A stretch of DNA of 64,000 bases from Bimuria novae-zelandiae CBS 107.79 (GCA_010015655.1 ML976672.1:864493-928492), one strand, 5' to 3'. Shown: positions 24,621 through 37,537, numbered from the stretch's first letter. Translations and numbers: made by a program. The notes: generated by a model not told the origin, from the letters alone.

Positions 24621-26802
24621 TCAGATATGTGGTGGTGGAGATACATAAGGTTGCGGCGATGTAGGGATGTTGCCGCATGTCGCCTCATCGTCTGTAGACC
24701 CAGCAGCGTCAACGTCGCTCCCAGCGCCAGCGTCCTCATATATAGTAAACTGAGGCTGTTGAGACTGCAGGTAAGACGTCTGTATAGATATCTCTTGGTG
24801 TTGAGGTTGTTGTTCAGGCTGTGAGGCGTATGCAGAGTCCTGTGAGTTGAAGCTCTGGGAGCTCTTGCCAAGGGCAACCCATGACTGCAAATCAAATGTA
24901 GATGTGAATGTATTGCCCCGGGCAAGCTCTCGCTCCTCCCAGTCTGTTGTCGCGATAGTCTTTATCCTTGGTGGTTTGTTTATAGAGATCTCCTGTAGTG
25001 GCGGCGGCGGCGGCTGGCGGGCATCCTGGTATGCGGCGAACTCGGTATCGTCGTCCCACAACCTCTGCACGCATTGCTCCTTTGTAAACTTTGTATAGCC
25101 AATTACCTTCCTACTACGAAGAATCTCCTTGAGCTGTCGTAGAGGCCAATTAATATAGGCTCTCCATGCTGTTCTAGGTAGTCGTTTTGCTGGCGGCGCA
25201 TCGGCGCCAGGATCCTCCTGCACCCACTCATACTCGCCGTCTAGGCGGTTAATGGCCTCGACGTCGATAACCTCGTTAAACTCATGTTTTATACATACTA
25301 TCGGGTCTTCTGAGTTTTCCCATCCTTCCCACGAGACTGACGGTAGTTGTTTTAGCTTTATAAGGTTGTCCTGGCTGCCGTCGGGCGGCAGGGATATCCC
25401 AGTCTGTATGAACGCCTTTTGTATAAGTGCTGGCGATAGGAGCCTTACCGCACATGAAGTCGCCTCCACAGTAATATAACGTAGAGTACGGGGAACAAGC
25501 TCTTGCTGATCTCGTCCCTCTATTAGTCTCTCTGTCGCGTCCTTCATATGGCGTTTAAACACCTTGTTAATGTGGGTATCAAGTGGTTGCAGGATGCTGG
25601 TGCATCCGGCAGGTACGACTGCCAGCACTACATGTAGCTTCTTGAGCGCATCGCGCACCTCCTCAGTGAGGTGAAATTTGACAGAGTCCATCACTAATAG
25701 TAATTCTTGTACGCCGCATCGATCCATATAGGTCTTGAGATGCTCCTGTATCCATTTTACCATGAGTTCTGCGTTGTTCCAGGCCTTCTCGTTGATGTAG
25801 ACCTCTACGTTGAATGTAGCCCAAGATGCGCGTTCCTGACGCTCGATAGTGCCACCAGGTACGCCATGGAAAATCACGACTGCGTCAAGTACTTGTCCAC
25901 ACGCAGAGATGATTAGGATAACTGTTGCCTGCCGATTTTGCCATCCTGATCTTGTTATTTTGTATTGTACTGTTGTGGCGCCGCGGTAATGGTATGTGTG
26001 GCCATCCGCGTACTCATATGGTATAGGGGTCTCATCCAGGTTCAGGATCGCCATATAAGGAAACCTCGACAATCCAGTATAGGGAGACTTCAGAACTCCA
26101 ATAAATAAATTATTCTGCCGTCTGATAAAGCGGATAAAATTCTTCGCCTTTGGTAATAGGTCTGTAGGTAACTGTTGTGCCTGTTTCGTGATAGCTCTCC
26201 AGGTGATGCCGTACCGACGGCGGAATGCAAAGAACCAGCCAGATGACATGCCAAACTAGAGAAATTAACACAGCTCCACTACATAGGTATAATAAATTTA
26301 CCTCTGTTGCAGGAGCAAAGTAGATAGCCTGATAAAGCTCTCCAGCAAGTCTCTTAAACCACATTACTGAGATGCGCTTGCCTTGCTCCCTAGCGTCACA
26401 AAATCGTTGGTAAATGGCCTCCTCCAGGATGGGCCAGGACTCACGCTTCGCAACAAAGTGACGCCGGCTCCGCGCACGCTGCCCATATAGGATGGAATCG
26501 CGACTCCTCCACCATAGGGATATACAGGATGGGCAATAGTCCTTCCAGTCAAACTTCTCCCGCACCTCATTCATGTTTGGAGGGCGTAGATCCTCATCCC
26601 ATTGCAGGCCCGTCCAGAGCTTTGCATACCAGCAGCCCTGGGGATCGTACACCCAGTTCTGTTTATCCTGGATCCAGAACACTACAGCAAGCTTTTCTTC
26701 GCGGGTATACGAGCGACGAGAAACACTAGATTCAGCTTCTGGACGCTTATACAATGGGTTATCCTTGCGTGGGCGGCCGGTTTTCTTGCGTTCGGGCGGC
26801 AT
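24621..26802 (-). CDS. Pogo/Fot-type DDE transposase, intact
   Basis: Exons 26802..26302 and 26255..24621 encode 711 aa without a stop. An AT-hook-like KKTGRPRKDNP opens the protein, followed by helix-turn-helix segments of CENP-B type (REEKLAVVFWIQDKQNW; FGMSSGWFFAFRRRYGITWR across the splice). The catalytic region has the DDE_1 pattern: NLDETPIPYEY (first Asp), LLVMDSVKFHL (second Asp), and STSILQPLD-like TSILQPLDTHINKVFK (third Asp). A C-terminal tail is Gln/Pro-rich. The intron (GTAAAT to CTCTAG, 46 nt) restores ATE|FGMSSG. The enzyme would cut and paste the element at TA. The first two catalytic aspartates lie in intact motifs; activity is inferred, not shown. Confidence 0.92.
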
Positions 26803-27053
26803 GCTGGTGGTGATGAGGATGAGGAGTTCGGCGATGAGGGGGCTCGTATAGGCAGCCTATTAACTCTGTTAGATGACGTCGATGCGCAGCAAGGTAAAAT
26901 TCTAGGATAATTGAGCTCGCTGAGACGAGTAGATCGACGTACTCAATACCAAAAAATGTCACGATATGGTCGAGATGCAAGGCACTGAGTAGATTGTTGC
27001 ACATTTAGAGCAACAGAGCTCGCATCCAGATTCTGATACCTTGGCAGCCCACT

Positions 27054-27123
27054 ATACCTCCTACGGTTACGTCGCCACCTGCAGCTAGCAGCTAGGCTAT
27101 CTATTAATTGCAAAACTCTACGG
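27054..27123 (-). repeat. Right 70-bp terminal inverted repeat of pogo-type element
   Basis: Perfect partner of 24408-24477, ending CTCTACGG before TA. Confidence 0.95.
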
Positions 27124-28330
27124 TATTGAGTTTAGTGGGCTGGGTGATGACTAGACAAAGATATCAGGATACCAAGTTGTTCGGCCATGTTCTAGATCCT
27201 GTTGATATTCAGGAGCTCCAAAAAAGTTAGACGTATAGCTTTCACTTGGACAGATGCTCTGCGGCATCCAAAAAGACCCACATCTTCGCTTGTGGTCACC
27301 CTCCCAAGCAAAAAACCGCGAAAATGCAAAAACATACGACAATGGGGATTCGCTTATCCTCACGGACTAAGCTACTTGCCCATCGGTATCTTGCTTAAAG
27401 TGGGCTGAGCGAACGGGAAGCCTTGTTCTCAAGATCCTATGGTCGTATGTGAAGGTACTGGTCAAGTTAGCTGTAGATAAGGACCCCAACTTTACCACAT
27501 ACTTCTTCGTATTTGCAGGCATCAATCAACATAGTAAAACTTGTCTGATGTAGCAGCTTGGTCTACGGACAATGACTGTCTGGCGTAACGCACTGTGTTT
27601 ATCTAGCTCTCACGGGTCATCATCGTTTTTTTCGTTCCACATTGCATGCGAGTTCGAAAAATGTATCGTATACGGCTGTTCCGCTTGAAGAAAAATATCA
27701 AAATACGTGCGTCGTTTTATGATCCTGTTTATTTTATTCTCCCTACGTTTCTGCGCTCCTCGAGTCACTCGCGATGGCCTGGAATTCACCGCAACGCGGC
27801 TCGCAGAATAGGGCTTCTTCTAGACCACCCTTCAAGCCTCCTTAGCTTGATGCTTGCTCTAGGATCTTCTCAAAACCCTACCCGAAGCATTATACAGAAT
27901 ATAGTAGACTTCTAAAGTTAGTTATAAGGTATGACCCACAAACGCTGCTTTGCAACAACGTCGTCGCGTGGCGTTCACAATCGCAAGAAACTACAGGCAC
28001 CGCTTCTTCGGGCGATGAGGATCTTCCCGCCAAGATGGGATCAGATCCTGGTCAAGGACTCGAATATCGTATGTCTCATTACCGTCACAAGAATCCGTCC
28101 TTTCTTTCGCCGTGGGACCAATCGCCTCCTTCGTGGCTCGCACGATGATGATTTCACTCCTCAAGTGCCTTCTCATAGTCACGGTGTGGCAGGAGGCTAT
28201 CCGACGGACGGAACGAGGTGCATGTGATCTACTCATCACGTAGCCTGGGGTAACGCATAGCATAGCAATTCACCTTTAGCACAACATAATGAAGCATAAA
28301 AAGCTCTCATTGATGACCGACAGTGTCAAA
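27124..28330. other. Intergenic region with no supported gene
   Basis: Only short overlapping ORFs, none with a recognisable family, RNA gene or repeat. It follows the transposon and ends at the 3' end of the hypothetical gene. Confidence 0.45.
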
Positions 28331-31107
28331 TTACGATTTGTCCCTCTTTACCCCATTCCCATTCCCATTGCGCCTGATCATCGCTACTGAGTGACACTTT
28401 CGCACCCTGGGGATAGCAATATCATCCATCAAATCATGGATGTCACCAAGCTCTCTCTCAATTCTTTGCTGCGACAATAAATGTCGGATGGCGTGATCGG
28501 CTCGCGACTCTGGGCCCGTGATGAACTCGCTCGGCTTGTCTGCTGCTGGAGACAAGCGGGTCGGTCCCTGGTTCAATGCTGTTACGCCCTCTTCCATCAA
28601 CGACTGGGCTCTTGAAGCCAATTCGGTTGACGAAGCTGATGCGTATTGAGGTACCGTGGAGGTACTCGGAGTCTTGCGGGACGGTTGCGAAGGTCCAGGC
28701 TCGGGAACTTCGGTAGAACTCTGCGATCGAGACTGCAACTTGGTCGGTCCAGAGAGAACCGCAGCCTTTTCTTCGCGCACAGGTTCTTTCCCCTTTCTTG
28801 TTTCTTCGCGCTCGCGCTTTTCTTTTACCGCCATCAAGTACCTGAACAGCTCCTCCGGGTAAACATCCTCGAGTGGAAAATCTGGAGGGGTAAACTTGAT
28901 ACCGCGTCGGCGACATTCCTGCGAGTTTTAGGTCAATCCGATATTCCGTATCACCAGAACCAAACTTCAGGCGGTATAGCTTACCTCTGTACCCCCTATG
29001 GTATCCCAATCCTCACGCAGTTTGTTCGTCTTGAGTATCAATTCCTTAACTCTTTTACAGATCTTGGAAAGAGTATCCCAGTTCGGCTCGCCGGCCTCAA
29101 ACTGGTGTCGGAACTGGTTCCATGCTTTCTCAACTTGTTCCGAGTTCTTGCCCAACTCCTGATAAGATTTTAGCATGAGTTCCACTGTCAATGGCTGCGC
29201 ATGGCTCTGAGCTGATCTCTCTGGTACTGATTGAATCTCCTTAGTCTTCACCATCACGGCGGACGGCTGCGCATGCTTCTGGGCTGGCTGATTTCTGGGC
29301 GACTGCGGCTCAGCGGGTGGTGGGGAAGACCGGTCAGAACCCAGCACCGCGAATGACGATGTCGTTAGAAGCTGCATGGGCGACGGCTGCTGTTCATTTG
29401 CTCTCGGTCGTTCCTGAGTAGACTTGACTGGTGGCTGTAGTGGGCTCGGCGGTTTTGGTGTCGGCATGTTCCCTGAAAAGTCTGATTTGTATCTAGATTG
29501 AAAGGACTGTGAGCGTATGCTCCTCTAGGGAAAGAAATTTAGAAAAGGGAGGGAGGGTATTCAAGGATGTTCCGAGGAAGGAATAAATATCTCAACATAC
29601 CTAGACACTTTTCCATGGTTCAGGGGGTTTGGGTGGTTCCAAGGCGAGTTCGAATTTGTTGGTTGACGTGAACTCTGGTTCGAGCCTACGTGGTCGTATA
29701 CCTGCTGGGACGGGCCCGCAGGGTGACTTGGGTACTGGTACGAGCCCAACTGCTGGGAACTGTGTTGAAAAAAATTCGCAATTCGATTCCAAATATGCGA
29801 CAAACTTAATTGCCCGTTCTCATTGTGGGTTGGATTCGCCGATCGAGACACTGGCGGATTGTGGATGACATGCTGGTACGATCGTAGCTGTGGGTGCGGA
29901 TACGCATTTGTGTGGGGAACGTTTTGCTGGTAAGCGTGCAGGGGCCGCTGAGGAACTGTAGGGAGAGAAGGAACTGTAGACTGGCGAAGATCGGCGGGCT
30001 GATGAGGACCCATATGTTGGCTAAGACCCACAGGCTCGTGAGCAGACTGGTGTGGAGCCACAGGGTGATGAGGCCCCATAGTTTGTTCTGAATGCTGGGA
30101 TGGTCCATTTGAAAGCCGGTGTGGGGGCTGGTATACAATTCTTCCTGGAGTCGGACGCCGCTGCAAAAGTCGTCTTGCAGTCGGACGCGAGCCTTGAGAT
30201 GGAAGTACATCCGGATCCCAATCTAGTGTTCCAGATCCTCCCCGCAGATATGGAGGGCGATACGCATTTGTTGCCTGGTGACAGCCCTCATACGGTTTTG
30301 GGTGGCAGTGCGGATGTCGACACCACCATGCACGTGCCGTTTGAGCTGTACCCTTACTCGGAGACGCGGTTGGGTCAATATTTTCAAGCCACTGCCTCAC
30401 GGCATGCTCTCGTTCTGCATCAAAATGGGGATGCAGACGCGGCTCACTGGGTAAAAGTCAGCACGACGAACCTTCATACCGCTTCATGGCATGAAGCAAC
30501 TTACCCGGGTGTCCTTGAACGAGACCTACGATCACTGGAGAGTGGTTCCTGCAAGGCCGCAAAGATGTTCTGATTACGTTCGCGGTGGAAACGATCACTA
30601 CTGTCACTAAACAAGATTATTAGTACATGCGGGACTAATACGTCGGCCACTGTATTGCTCATCCTGGTGTAACGCACAGGATTAAGACGATACTTTGATC
30701 TTGGGTAACACAGCTTACCTAGATGAGTCTGATCCTCCTCTGAGGCCCGCTGCCGCTCCCGAGGGGTAGCCGTTTTGGATATTCCTGACGCTGGGACTTG
30801 CTGTGTTCTTGGATATGAACTCTTCTGGTATTGCCCTCTTTGCCGAGCAAGAGTCCTCTGGGTAGAGATCATCACTGTCCACTGATGGTAAATGCGGTGG
30901 ACGCGATCGAGAACCTGTCCCATCTGGTTCAATGAATCCTACGGCATCGCCCGGTATACTTTCGCGCCATCTTTCCACACGATTGAATTTCCGAAATGGA
31001 GCGTCTAGGTCAGAATCGTGATATTCCGAGTCTACGTCGGAATTCTCCCACTTGGGTATTGTGCGTTCCCATCGCTGGAGTTCTGATGCGTGGCGGCGCC
31101 TTCGCAT
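28331..31107 (-). CDS. Large disordered hypothetical protein (single five-exon model)
   Basis: Five blocks that look like separate ORFs join in phase through good splice sites: 31107..30719, 30606..30505, 30446..29601, 29492..28985, 28918..28331, at least 810 aa. Donors are GTAAGC, GTAAGT, GTATGT and GTAAGC; one intron carries TACTAAT as branch point. The product has an Arg-rich start (LRMRRRRHASELQRWERT), a Ser/Asp/Arg patch, a long His/Pro/Gln-rich middle with loose repeats of GPHQP type, and a helical segment (VEKAWNQFRHQFEAGEPNWD). I recognise no domain. The frame is open upstream to 31350 but has no ATG there; a TTTAG acceptor at about 31365 suggests a further 5' exon. The alternative is two genes, with the second starting at ATG 29467. 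Confidence 0.55.
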
Positions 31108-31350
31108 TCTCAACCGCCATTCTCTGAAGAGAACCCACAGACGGGGAGGCTTCGCAGACTCGGATTCAAAGAGAGCCGATCCAAGGTAGCTAGATTTCGT
31201 CGAGCCTGACGTCGCTGGAATCACATGGCCACCGAGAACTATGTGAGCTCCTTCAGGCTGCCTCGTATCAGTACCCTGCGCCTGTCCCGTCGGGTTGTTG
31301 TTCGGGTGCGAAGTCAGACTATCATCCCTCGGCCCAGCCCTCTTCTTCAC

Positions 31351-32351
31351 CTTTCTGACTTTCGCTCGCAGCTTTTCCTAAAGCTTCATGATGATAGCGA
31401 ATGTGATATCGATGCTGCGCTATGCGATCGACGTAACGATGGAATAATATATGTGGATGGTGCACATGGGTGCCAACGAAAGCGTAAGAGGTGAGCGGTA
31501 GAGGATAGAGGAGGTGCGGTGACGCTATGTTTTGATGCTAGCGCTGGTTGGGTTGTCGTTGCCCTTCTGGAGAGATTCTCTGGAAGGGAAAAAACACCCA
31601 ATGAGCGGTAAGGCACGTTGTCGCTCGAGGTACCTCGCTCAGACTGTTATGTAACGCGATGGCTCCGATCATCCGTTGCAAGCGAAGCCGCATCCTCTCT
31701 CGTCAAGCTGAAAGTCGGCCATTGCATTATCTGTCCTGGGGTAATATACCAGCTCTTGACTCAAGTCTTACGGTCAACCTGCAGCTTTACGCGAAAGGTG
31801 TCGCAACAACTGTTCGAGCTGGAATCGATCTTTCAGTGTAGTCTCTTAATCACAAGGTAGCCTCTTCAAGCGTCTTTCGTGCCGGAGCTCGGTAGTCGCT
31901 GGCGGTGATAAGTCCCAGGTTATCTTTCAAGCTGTGCGAACAACCACACTCCGTAAGGATGTTGTGCTCGTCATGCCCAAGCGGTGGATGACTGGCTCGC
32001 TGTCGTAGAACCTTACGAAAGCCCCTTCTATTTGAAGCTCACCACATGCTTCTGAAGTAGGGAAATTACCCACTTCACGAGGGCATCGACGTCGCACTTG
32101 ATCTCGGGTGTAATTTGTCAGCCCTGGCTGGAGCCTTGGTGATAATGTAGATTCTCAGATTTTGTCTCGCTAGTCATCTCAGTTACAACGATTCTACAAG
32201 CCAGCCTCTTCAATCCCACAGCGCTATGAGTATGGATTTATCCACCATGCGCTCGCTCATCAGCAACCTGAACACCACAGACAACGAACCCGACAACCCT
32301 ATTGCAATCCTTTTCGAACACGGAACCGCCGGAGTCTCTCAGTCACCAAGC
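31351..32351. other. Intergenic / possible 5' exon region of the hypothetical gene
   Basis: Holds the likely upstream exon or leader of the minus-strand hypothetical gene near 31360-31620. Nothing else is recognisable. The plus-strand frame starting at 32226 runs antisense into SEC26 and is not supported. Confidence 0.4.
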
Positions 32352-35300
32352 TTACTTGTTCAAACCCTTCAACGAGCCCAAGCTCAATGCCAAACCTTGC
32401 GACCGACTCCGGATGCGGACGAAACCCGTAATTGGTCCATCACTACCTTCCTGCTCGATGCTCAAGTTGGCCAGCGCATCCTCGCCTGCAGTGGCGTTAG
32501 TATTCGCATACATAGTGCCAGAACGGGCATCGACTTACCAAACACACTCCTAGCATACAAATTCGCCGACAGAAATTGGCAGTCACCCTTCATCGACGCC
32601 TCGGGCGTGAGACAGCTCATATTGGTGGAATCCATGAGCTGCTTTAGGAAGTCGCGCAAGGACTTGGCCTTCGAGTTGATGTTAACCTTATTTTCCCATT
32701 CAAACTCTGTCCACATCGTCCGGAATTGTGTCTCCGTGCAATGGGCCGGCTTGATGTAGTCCATGATGTCGATGTGAACGTCATTAAGTATGACAACGTT
32801 GGAGTCGACACCCTTTTCACTACCCAAGAATCAGCAGCTGAGTTGCGCACCTATCATCGGACTGTACTTACCCCTCGTATATTATGTTACCAAAGATAAC
32901 ACCGGTGTCAGTTGAAGAAACCTTGATGGTGGCCTGAAGATTAATGAAATCGTGCGGTCCCACATTCTGAGTTGGTGGTCGCTCCACAACCTTGAGGTCT
33001 CCAAGCGTGGCGAACTCGACAGTGAGGTTCTGCAGGGTCTCGGTGGTCTGGTTGACGAGCAGCACGTCCAAAACAATATCGAACTGATGGACTTTGATGT
33101 ACGCTTCCGCATAGACTGGATCCGAGAAACCGGTAAGCTGCTGTACTCGGCTAAGCTTCGACGTGAGATCTTCCGTTGCTGTGTCACCGCCAGTAGCCCT
33201 TTCGAGGTCTTGTTCGACCTCGTCTAAACCGTCTGTGTCCTTCTTTTTAAGTTGCCTTATTGAGAAAGAGTCATCAACGTTGATAGCAGACTTGGCTTTC
33301 TCGGACGCTTCCTTCGCTGCGCGCTTCTTTTCTTCCGCCTGGACCATGATACGGAAAGACTTTCGTGTCTCTTCCAAGTAGACAGCCTCAAGTTCCTTCT
33401 TCTGCGCAAATTCACTGAGAGATCGGACACAAGACATGATGCGGTCCACGGAGTCTTCGTCAATCAATGTCTTGACGAATTGCGATTGACCGACGCGAAT
33501 GATGGAAATCATGATGAGCATTGCCTCTGCTCGTAGACGGTTGGTCTGTGCAGTATCTTGCGAGATCTCCGAGATGCGCATGACGAGCTTAGTGAGCGTG
33601 CTGGACAAGACTGCTGCAAGGTAATAGTCGCCATCGAGAATAAGTTGTCGTAGTGGAGGTTTTTGTGAGTTTTTCACGGCTTCGAGTTTTGCTTTAGCTG
33701 CAGCAGACGATGTGAGTGCGCTTTCGGTGGCGTATGTGCCGTCGGCAAGAACCTTTCGCGAACCCGATGGCGCTGCTGGTTTAGCATGCCCGTTGACCTG
33801 CTCGGATGACTCTTTGCCTTCTCCCTCCCCCTCCAAGAGTCTCTGCTCCGAGCTTAGAATAGGTATTTCACCGAGTGATGCACGGATACCTCTCCATGCG
33901 TCACGAATGTCTTTAGCTTCTAGCGAGAATTCTCCGATGATCCACAGTACACCGCGATACACCTTTCCAGCGCGAACCTCGCCCAAGGTAGTCACGAGGC
34001 GCTGGACGATGGAGGCCCTCAGGTCCGGGAAGCGCTCTACGACTTCCTTGACGAACGAGATGACATCTACGGCTGACGCATTGCTGCTGACATCGGAGAT
34101 GAAGTCCATGAGCGAGCCGACAACACTTGCAGCGATTTTTGGGAACTTGATAGCTGACTGATGGATTGCGGAGATGAGGAGCGAGCGATACTCAGGGTTC
34201 TTCTCGTATTGCTCATCGACTGTTTTCATTAGTTCCTTTTTCAGCAATAGCACAACGTCCTCGACATTTCGGCTGGTGACCATTTCAAGTGCAATGTTGA
34301 GCGCTTTCTTCCGTACGTCCAGATCGGTGCTCGAAAGGACACGAAGGATCTCCATGGTCAGATCGTCCAATACACCCTCATTCTTCTGGCGTAACTGGTC
34401 AACCCGCTCAAGCACGATGAGCTTTACGTTGTTGTCCGGCTCCCTGATCGCTAACTCGACGAATTTCCCCGCGGCGGCTTTCACAGCGACTGGGTTTGCG
34501 GTAAGGGTGGTGAGCGCATTGGCACCTTCGTATATGACGGTCGACACGTCAGACTCCAGTAGGTCAAATATTAGCCGCAGATATCGCGCCTTGTTTTGTG
34601 GGTTGCTGGCGGCGTCCTTCCGAATGAACTCCAGCTCGGCAAGCAGTATGAGCTCATCATGGTTGGGAATCGAGTCGAAGACGGTGCTTAGGTATTCCAA
34701 TGCCTTCTCGTGGCTGATGGAAACGAGGGCGGCGAAGGCGTTGCGTTTACAGGTGACATCGTTTTCGTCGTCCAGAAAGGTGACCAGGAGGTCGGGAGCA
34801 TCTGGAAGCAGTTCAGGCAGATGTGTGAAGATTGAGGCGATAGCGAAGGTTGCGTTCTTCCGCACGTAAGCATGTCTGTGGGTGAGGCATTGACGGACGG
34901 GCTCTGCAAAGATAGTTAGTACCAAACATGTAGAATGTGTTGGAAACCCATACGAAGAAGAGGCTCCACAAGTTCGGCGTCCCGCAATTTTGTTCTGTTC
35001 GGCGTCAGCAGCATACGGCCGCGTAGGGCTAGGTTCATACACGAAGCGCAGCGTGTTGCCTCGCACGTATTCATTAGGTGCCTGCAAATCGAACCGCATG
35101 GCATTGCTGAGACCTGTTAACATGCTCTTCTGGACACTAGTGGCACTTGTCCACCTACCAGACCAATATCCATTCCTGGCGCAACTTCCCTTGAGTATCG
35201 TATTTCGGACATACTTCGAAGAAGAAGTACATGAGCTTCTTCAGCGGCTTCGATTTCGAGGGCATGACGAAGCGTATTATGTGCATGAGCAGGCCGGTTT

Positions 35301-35582
35301 GGGGATCGCCGTTCAGCATGATAGAGAGTATCTTCTTCTGTGCGCTGGTCAGCGGCGGTCCGCAGCGCGGGGCATGGTGAACAGTTCAGGGTGGAGACAT
35401 ACCATAGTCTCAATCTTCTGCTCGTCCGAGCCCTTCTCCAGAGCATTTTTGAGGTCATTCTGAGAGGGCACATCGGCAGCATTGTCCTGGTGGACCTAGT
35501 TACCGCTCGTCAGCGGGAAGCTCCCTTATCCATCGGCGGTGCCCCATACCAAGCTGTATGCGCTCTCCAAAAAGGTTGCCAT
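32352..35582 (-). CDS. SEC26: Coatomer subunit beta (beta-COP)
   Basis: Eight exons on the minus strand: 35582..35550, 35495..35403, 35337..35159, 35106..35041, 34994..34954, 34903..32872, 32819..32539, 32485..32352; 952 aa, the usual size. Splicing restores family sequence at every junction, for example [25 protein letters not shown], and [23 protein letters not shown]. The N-terminal adaptin-type HEAT solenoid fills the first half; the C-terminal appendage includes [19 protein letters not shown] and ends in GLNK. Beta-COP is part of the COPI coat that forms Golgi-to-ER vesicles. The five small 5' exons followed by a 2-kb exon mean naive ORF calling loses the first 150 residues. It is divergent from MAGO with 437 bp between starts. 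Confidence 0.96.
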
Positions 35583-36019
35583 ATTGCTGCCCTGGCAGCT
35601 GCGACTGCGATGTGTCTGCGCGGTGTCGACCTAACTCGGGGCAATGGCTACGGGTGCCGGCAGTATCCCCAATGCTGTCGGTGTTGTGGGTAGACGGACT
35701 GCTACGTGGAAGGAACGGCGGCCGCGGCGGTGAAATTTGATGTGCGGCGAGGTAGGAGGACAGGTGGGAGAGAGCCTTGGAAGACGAGAGGAATTACGGG
35801 TGCCAATACGTGGCTTCGTAAGTTCGTGCGCGCGCCCTTGTTCGACAGCTTCTGCCTTCACTGTCCAGGTGTCTGCTTGAGAATAGTGGTTCAAGGGCCC
35901 GCCAAGCTCGCTAAACCGACCAGGGTGGATGATCATGAACTGTGCCGAAACATACCAGGCTGCTCTCCCGCACGAACACCTTTATACCCACCGTCAGATA
36001 GCTAATACCCACATCTGCC
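35583..36019. promoter_or_regulatory. Shared divergent promoter region SEC26 / MAGO
   Basis: 437 bp between the two start codons, with no supported coding sequence. Both promoters must lie here; no specific motif can be assigned. Confidence 0.5.
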
Positions 36020-36835
36020 ATGAGCACCGAGAATAGGAACGAGCCGTTCTACCTGCGCTACTAGTACGTTGTGTTCAAAAACTCCACGCGAAGCACGTGT
36101 CAACCTTAACATCCATATGTAGCTCTGGCCACCAGGGGCGGTTCGGTCATGAATTTCTAGGTTTGTCGTCGTGCATGTAATCTGCTGGAGCTCAGCTTAT
36201 CTGCCTCAGAGTTCGACTTTCGCGTGCTGGGCGATGGCCGGAGCGCTTCTGCACGATATGCAAACAACTCCAACTACCGGAATGATTCGCTGATCCGAAA
36301 AGAGAGTAAGAGATATGGTACCACGTTCCTTTACGGTTGCTAAAGGGTGTTCGTAGTGTGTGTCAGCCATGCCGTGATCAATGAGCTCCGGCGGATTGTC
36401 AAGGACAGCGAGATCTTGAAGTACGCTTTACGCGGCCTTTTCTCCATGTAGCACAGTCTGACGGAACACAGAGAAGATGACACCAAGTGGCCACAAAAGA
36501 ACAAGGACGGCCGTCAAGAGTTGGAGATCAAACTGGGTAACGAGCACATCTCATTCGAGGTAAGCGCCCTTGATCATTGCTGCACAGCGCCATATCCCAC
36601 GGCTTTTAAACCTGTCTGCAACCGGATGCTGACTCTATCCAGACGGCAAAGATAGGGTCTCTGCAAGACGTCTCGGAATCAGCCGATCCTGAAGGCCTCC
36701 GCGTCTTCTACTACCTCGTGCAAGATCTCAAGGCCATGGTCTTCTCACTAATCAACCTACACTTCAAGGTACGTATAGCACCACAGACAGGTCCAAGGTG
36801 CATGCTTACACGTTGCGTAGATCAAGCCAATCTGA
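36020..36835 (+). CDS. MAGO: Mago nashi, exon junction complex core
   Basis: Seven exons: 36020..36063, 36123..36160, 36210..36305, 36357..36420, 36472..36559, 36643..36768, 36821..36835; 156 aa, the expected size. The joined protein starts [20 protein letters not shown], continues RFGHEFLEFDFR and [11 protein letters not shown], and ends [20 protein letters not shown] then FKIKPI. The last coding exon is 15 nt (IKPI stop). None of the exons is long enough to show up as a normal ORF, so this gene is easily missed. Mago pairs with Y14 in the exon junction complex, linking splicing to mRNA export and decay; UPF3 about 14 kb away acts in the same pathway. Confidence 0.95.
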
Positions 36836-37537
36836 GCCAAACGCAAAGTTGAGGAGTTGTTGAGATTTGCCTTTTCCGCCAGCGAGTCAGCCAGGGTCGA
36901 AAGCCAGGCGAGTATGGAGCGGCGCCCATTTGCGGCCCGCAAGGCGGCTTGGGTCTAGAATCATGAGGAGGCTGTGGGTAGCAGCAGCATATGGCAGCAG
37001 TCGTCGGGGCTAGTGGACCATGTGCTCGCAGTACCGGAGTGGAAATGTACAAGTTGGCCGAATGCGTGTTTGCTGTGCTGTGATGCAAGATAATTCGGCC
37101 AGCGTTGCCAAGATCGCTGCCACGCGACCGAGTCCGCTCTGACTCTTCACGTCCGCTGGCAGAATCTGTGAATCAGATTGAAGCCTTCCCGTTTCACATG
37201 GCAATCACTCACAGCGGACGCGGAAGTTATGCTCGTTATGGTGCCTGGCTTGCCAGACGCAGGGCTGTGAGGGCAACCGCGGGCAGCATGCAGCGCCTTT
37301 CCCTTGTCCCATACCGCATGCGAATCTAGCGTGACCCCGGCTCATCCCCCCGCATAGCGCACGAGTAAGCCCAGCCGTCACCCTCTAGATGTCCAGTCCG
37401 TGCAGCCTGTCTTAAACATGACATCCCATCACCTCGTGCCTGGGACGATCATCCTAGCTTAAATTGTTCCGTCCTTTTGTCTTCCTCTCATGATTTTGTA
37501 GCATCATTGTCTGTAGAGCGACCTCCTTTGACCAACC
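36836..37537. other. Intergenic region MAGO-GID4
   Basis: 702 bp without a supported gene; presumably the 3' region of MAGO and promoter/leader of GID4. Confidence 0.5.

Larger units (their letters stand above)
24408..27123 (-). mobile_element. Apparently intact pogo-type (Tc1/mariner superfamily) transposon
   Basis: A 2,716-bp element is flanked by TA on both sides (24406-24407 and 27124-27125). Its terminal inverted repeats, 24408-24477 and 27054-27123, are identical over 70 bp. It carries one transposase gene on the minus strand with a single intron and no premature stop. Unlike the other two elements in the window it shows no RIP signature. It sits between DBP4 and a hypothetical gene without disrupting a recognisable ORF. 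The perfect ends and open reading frame point to a recent, possibly still mobile, insertion. Confidence 0.93.

Noticed and set aside
32226..32759. 177-codon plus-strand ORF
   Set aside because: It is antisense to the last two exons of SEC26, whose spliced protein matches beta-COP to its end.
34174..34869. 231-codon plus-strand ORF
   Set aside because: Antisense shadow of SEC26 exon 6, Ser/Arg-rich without motif.
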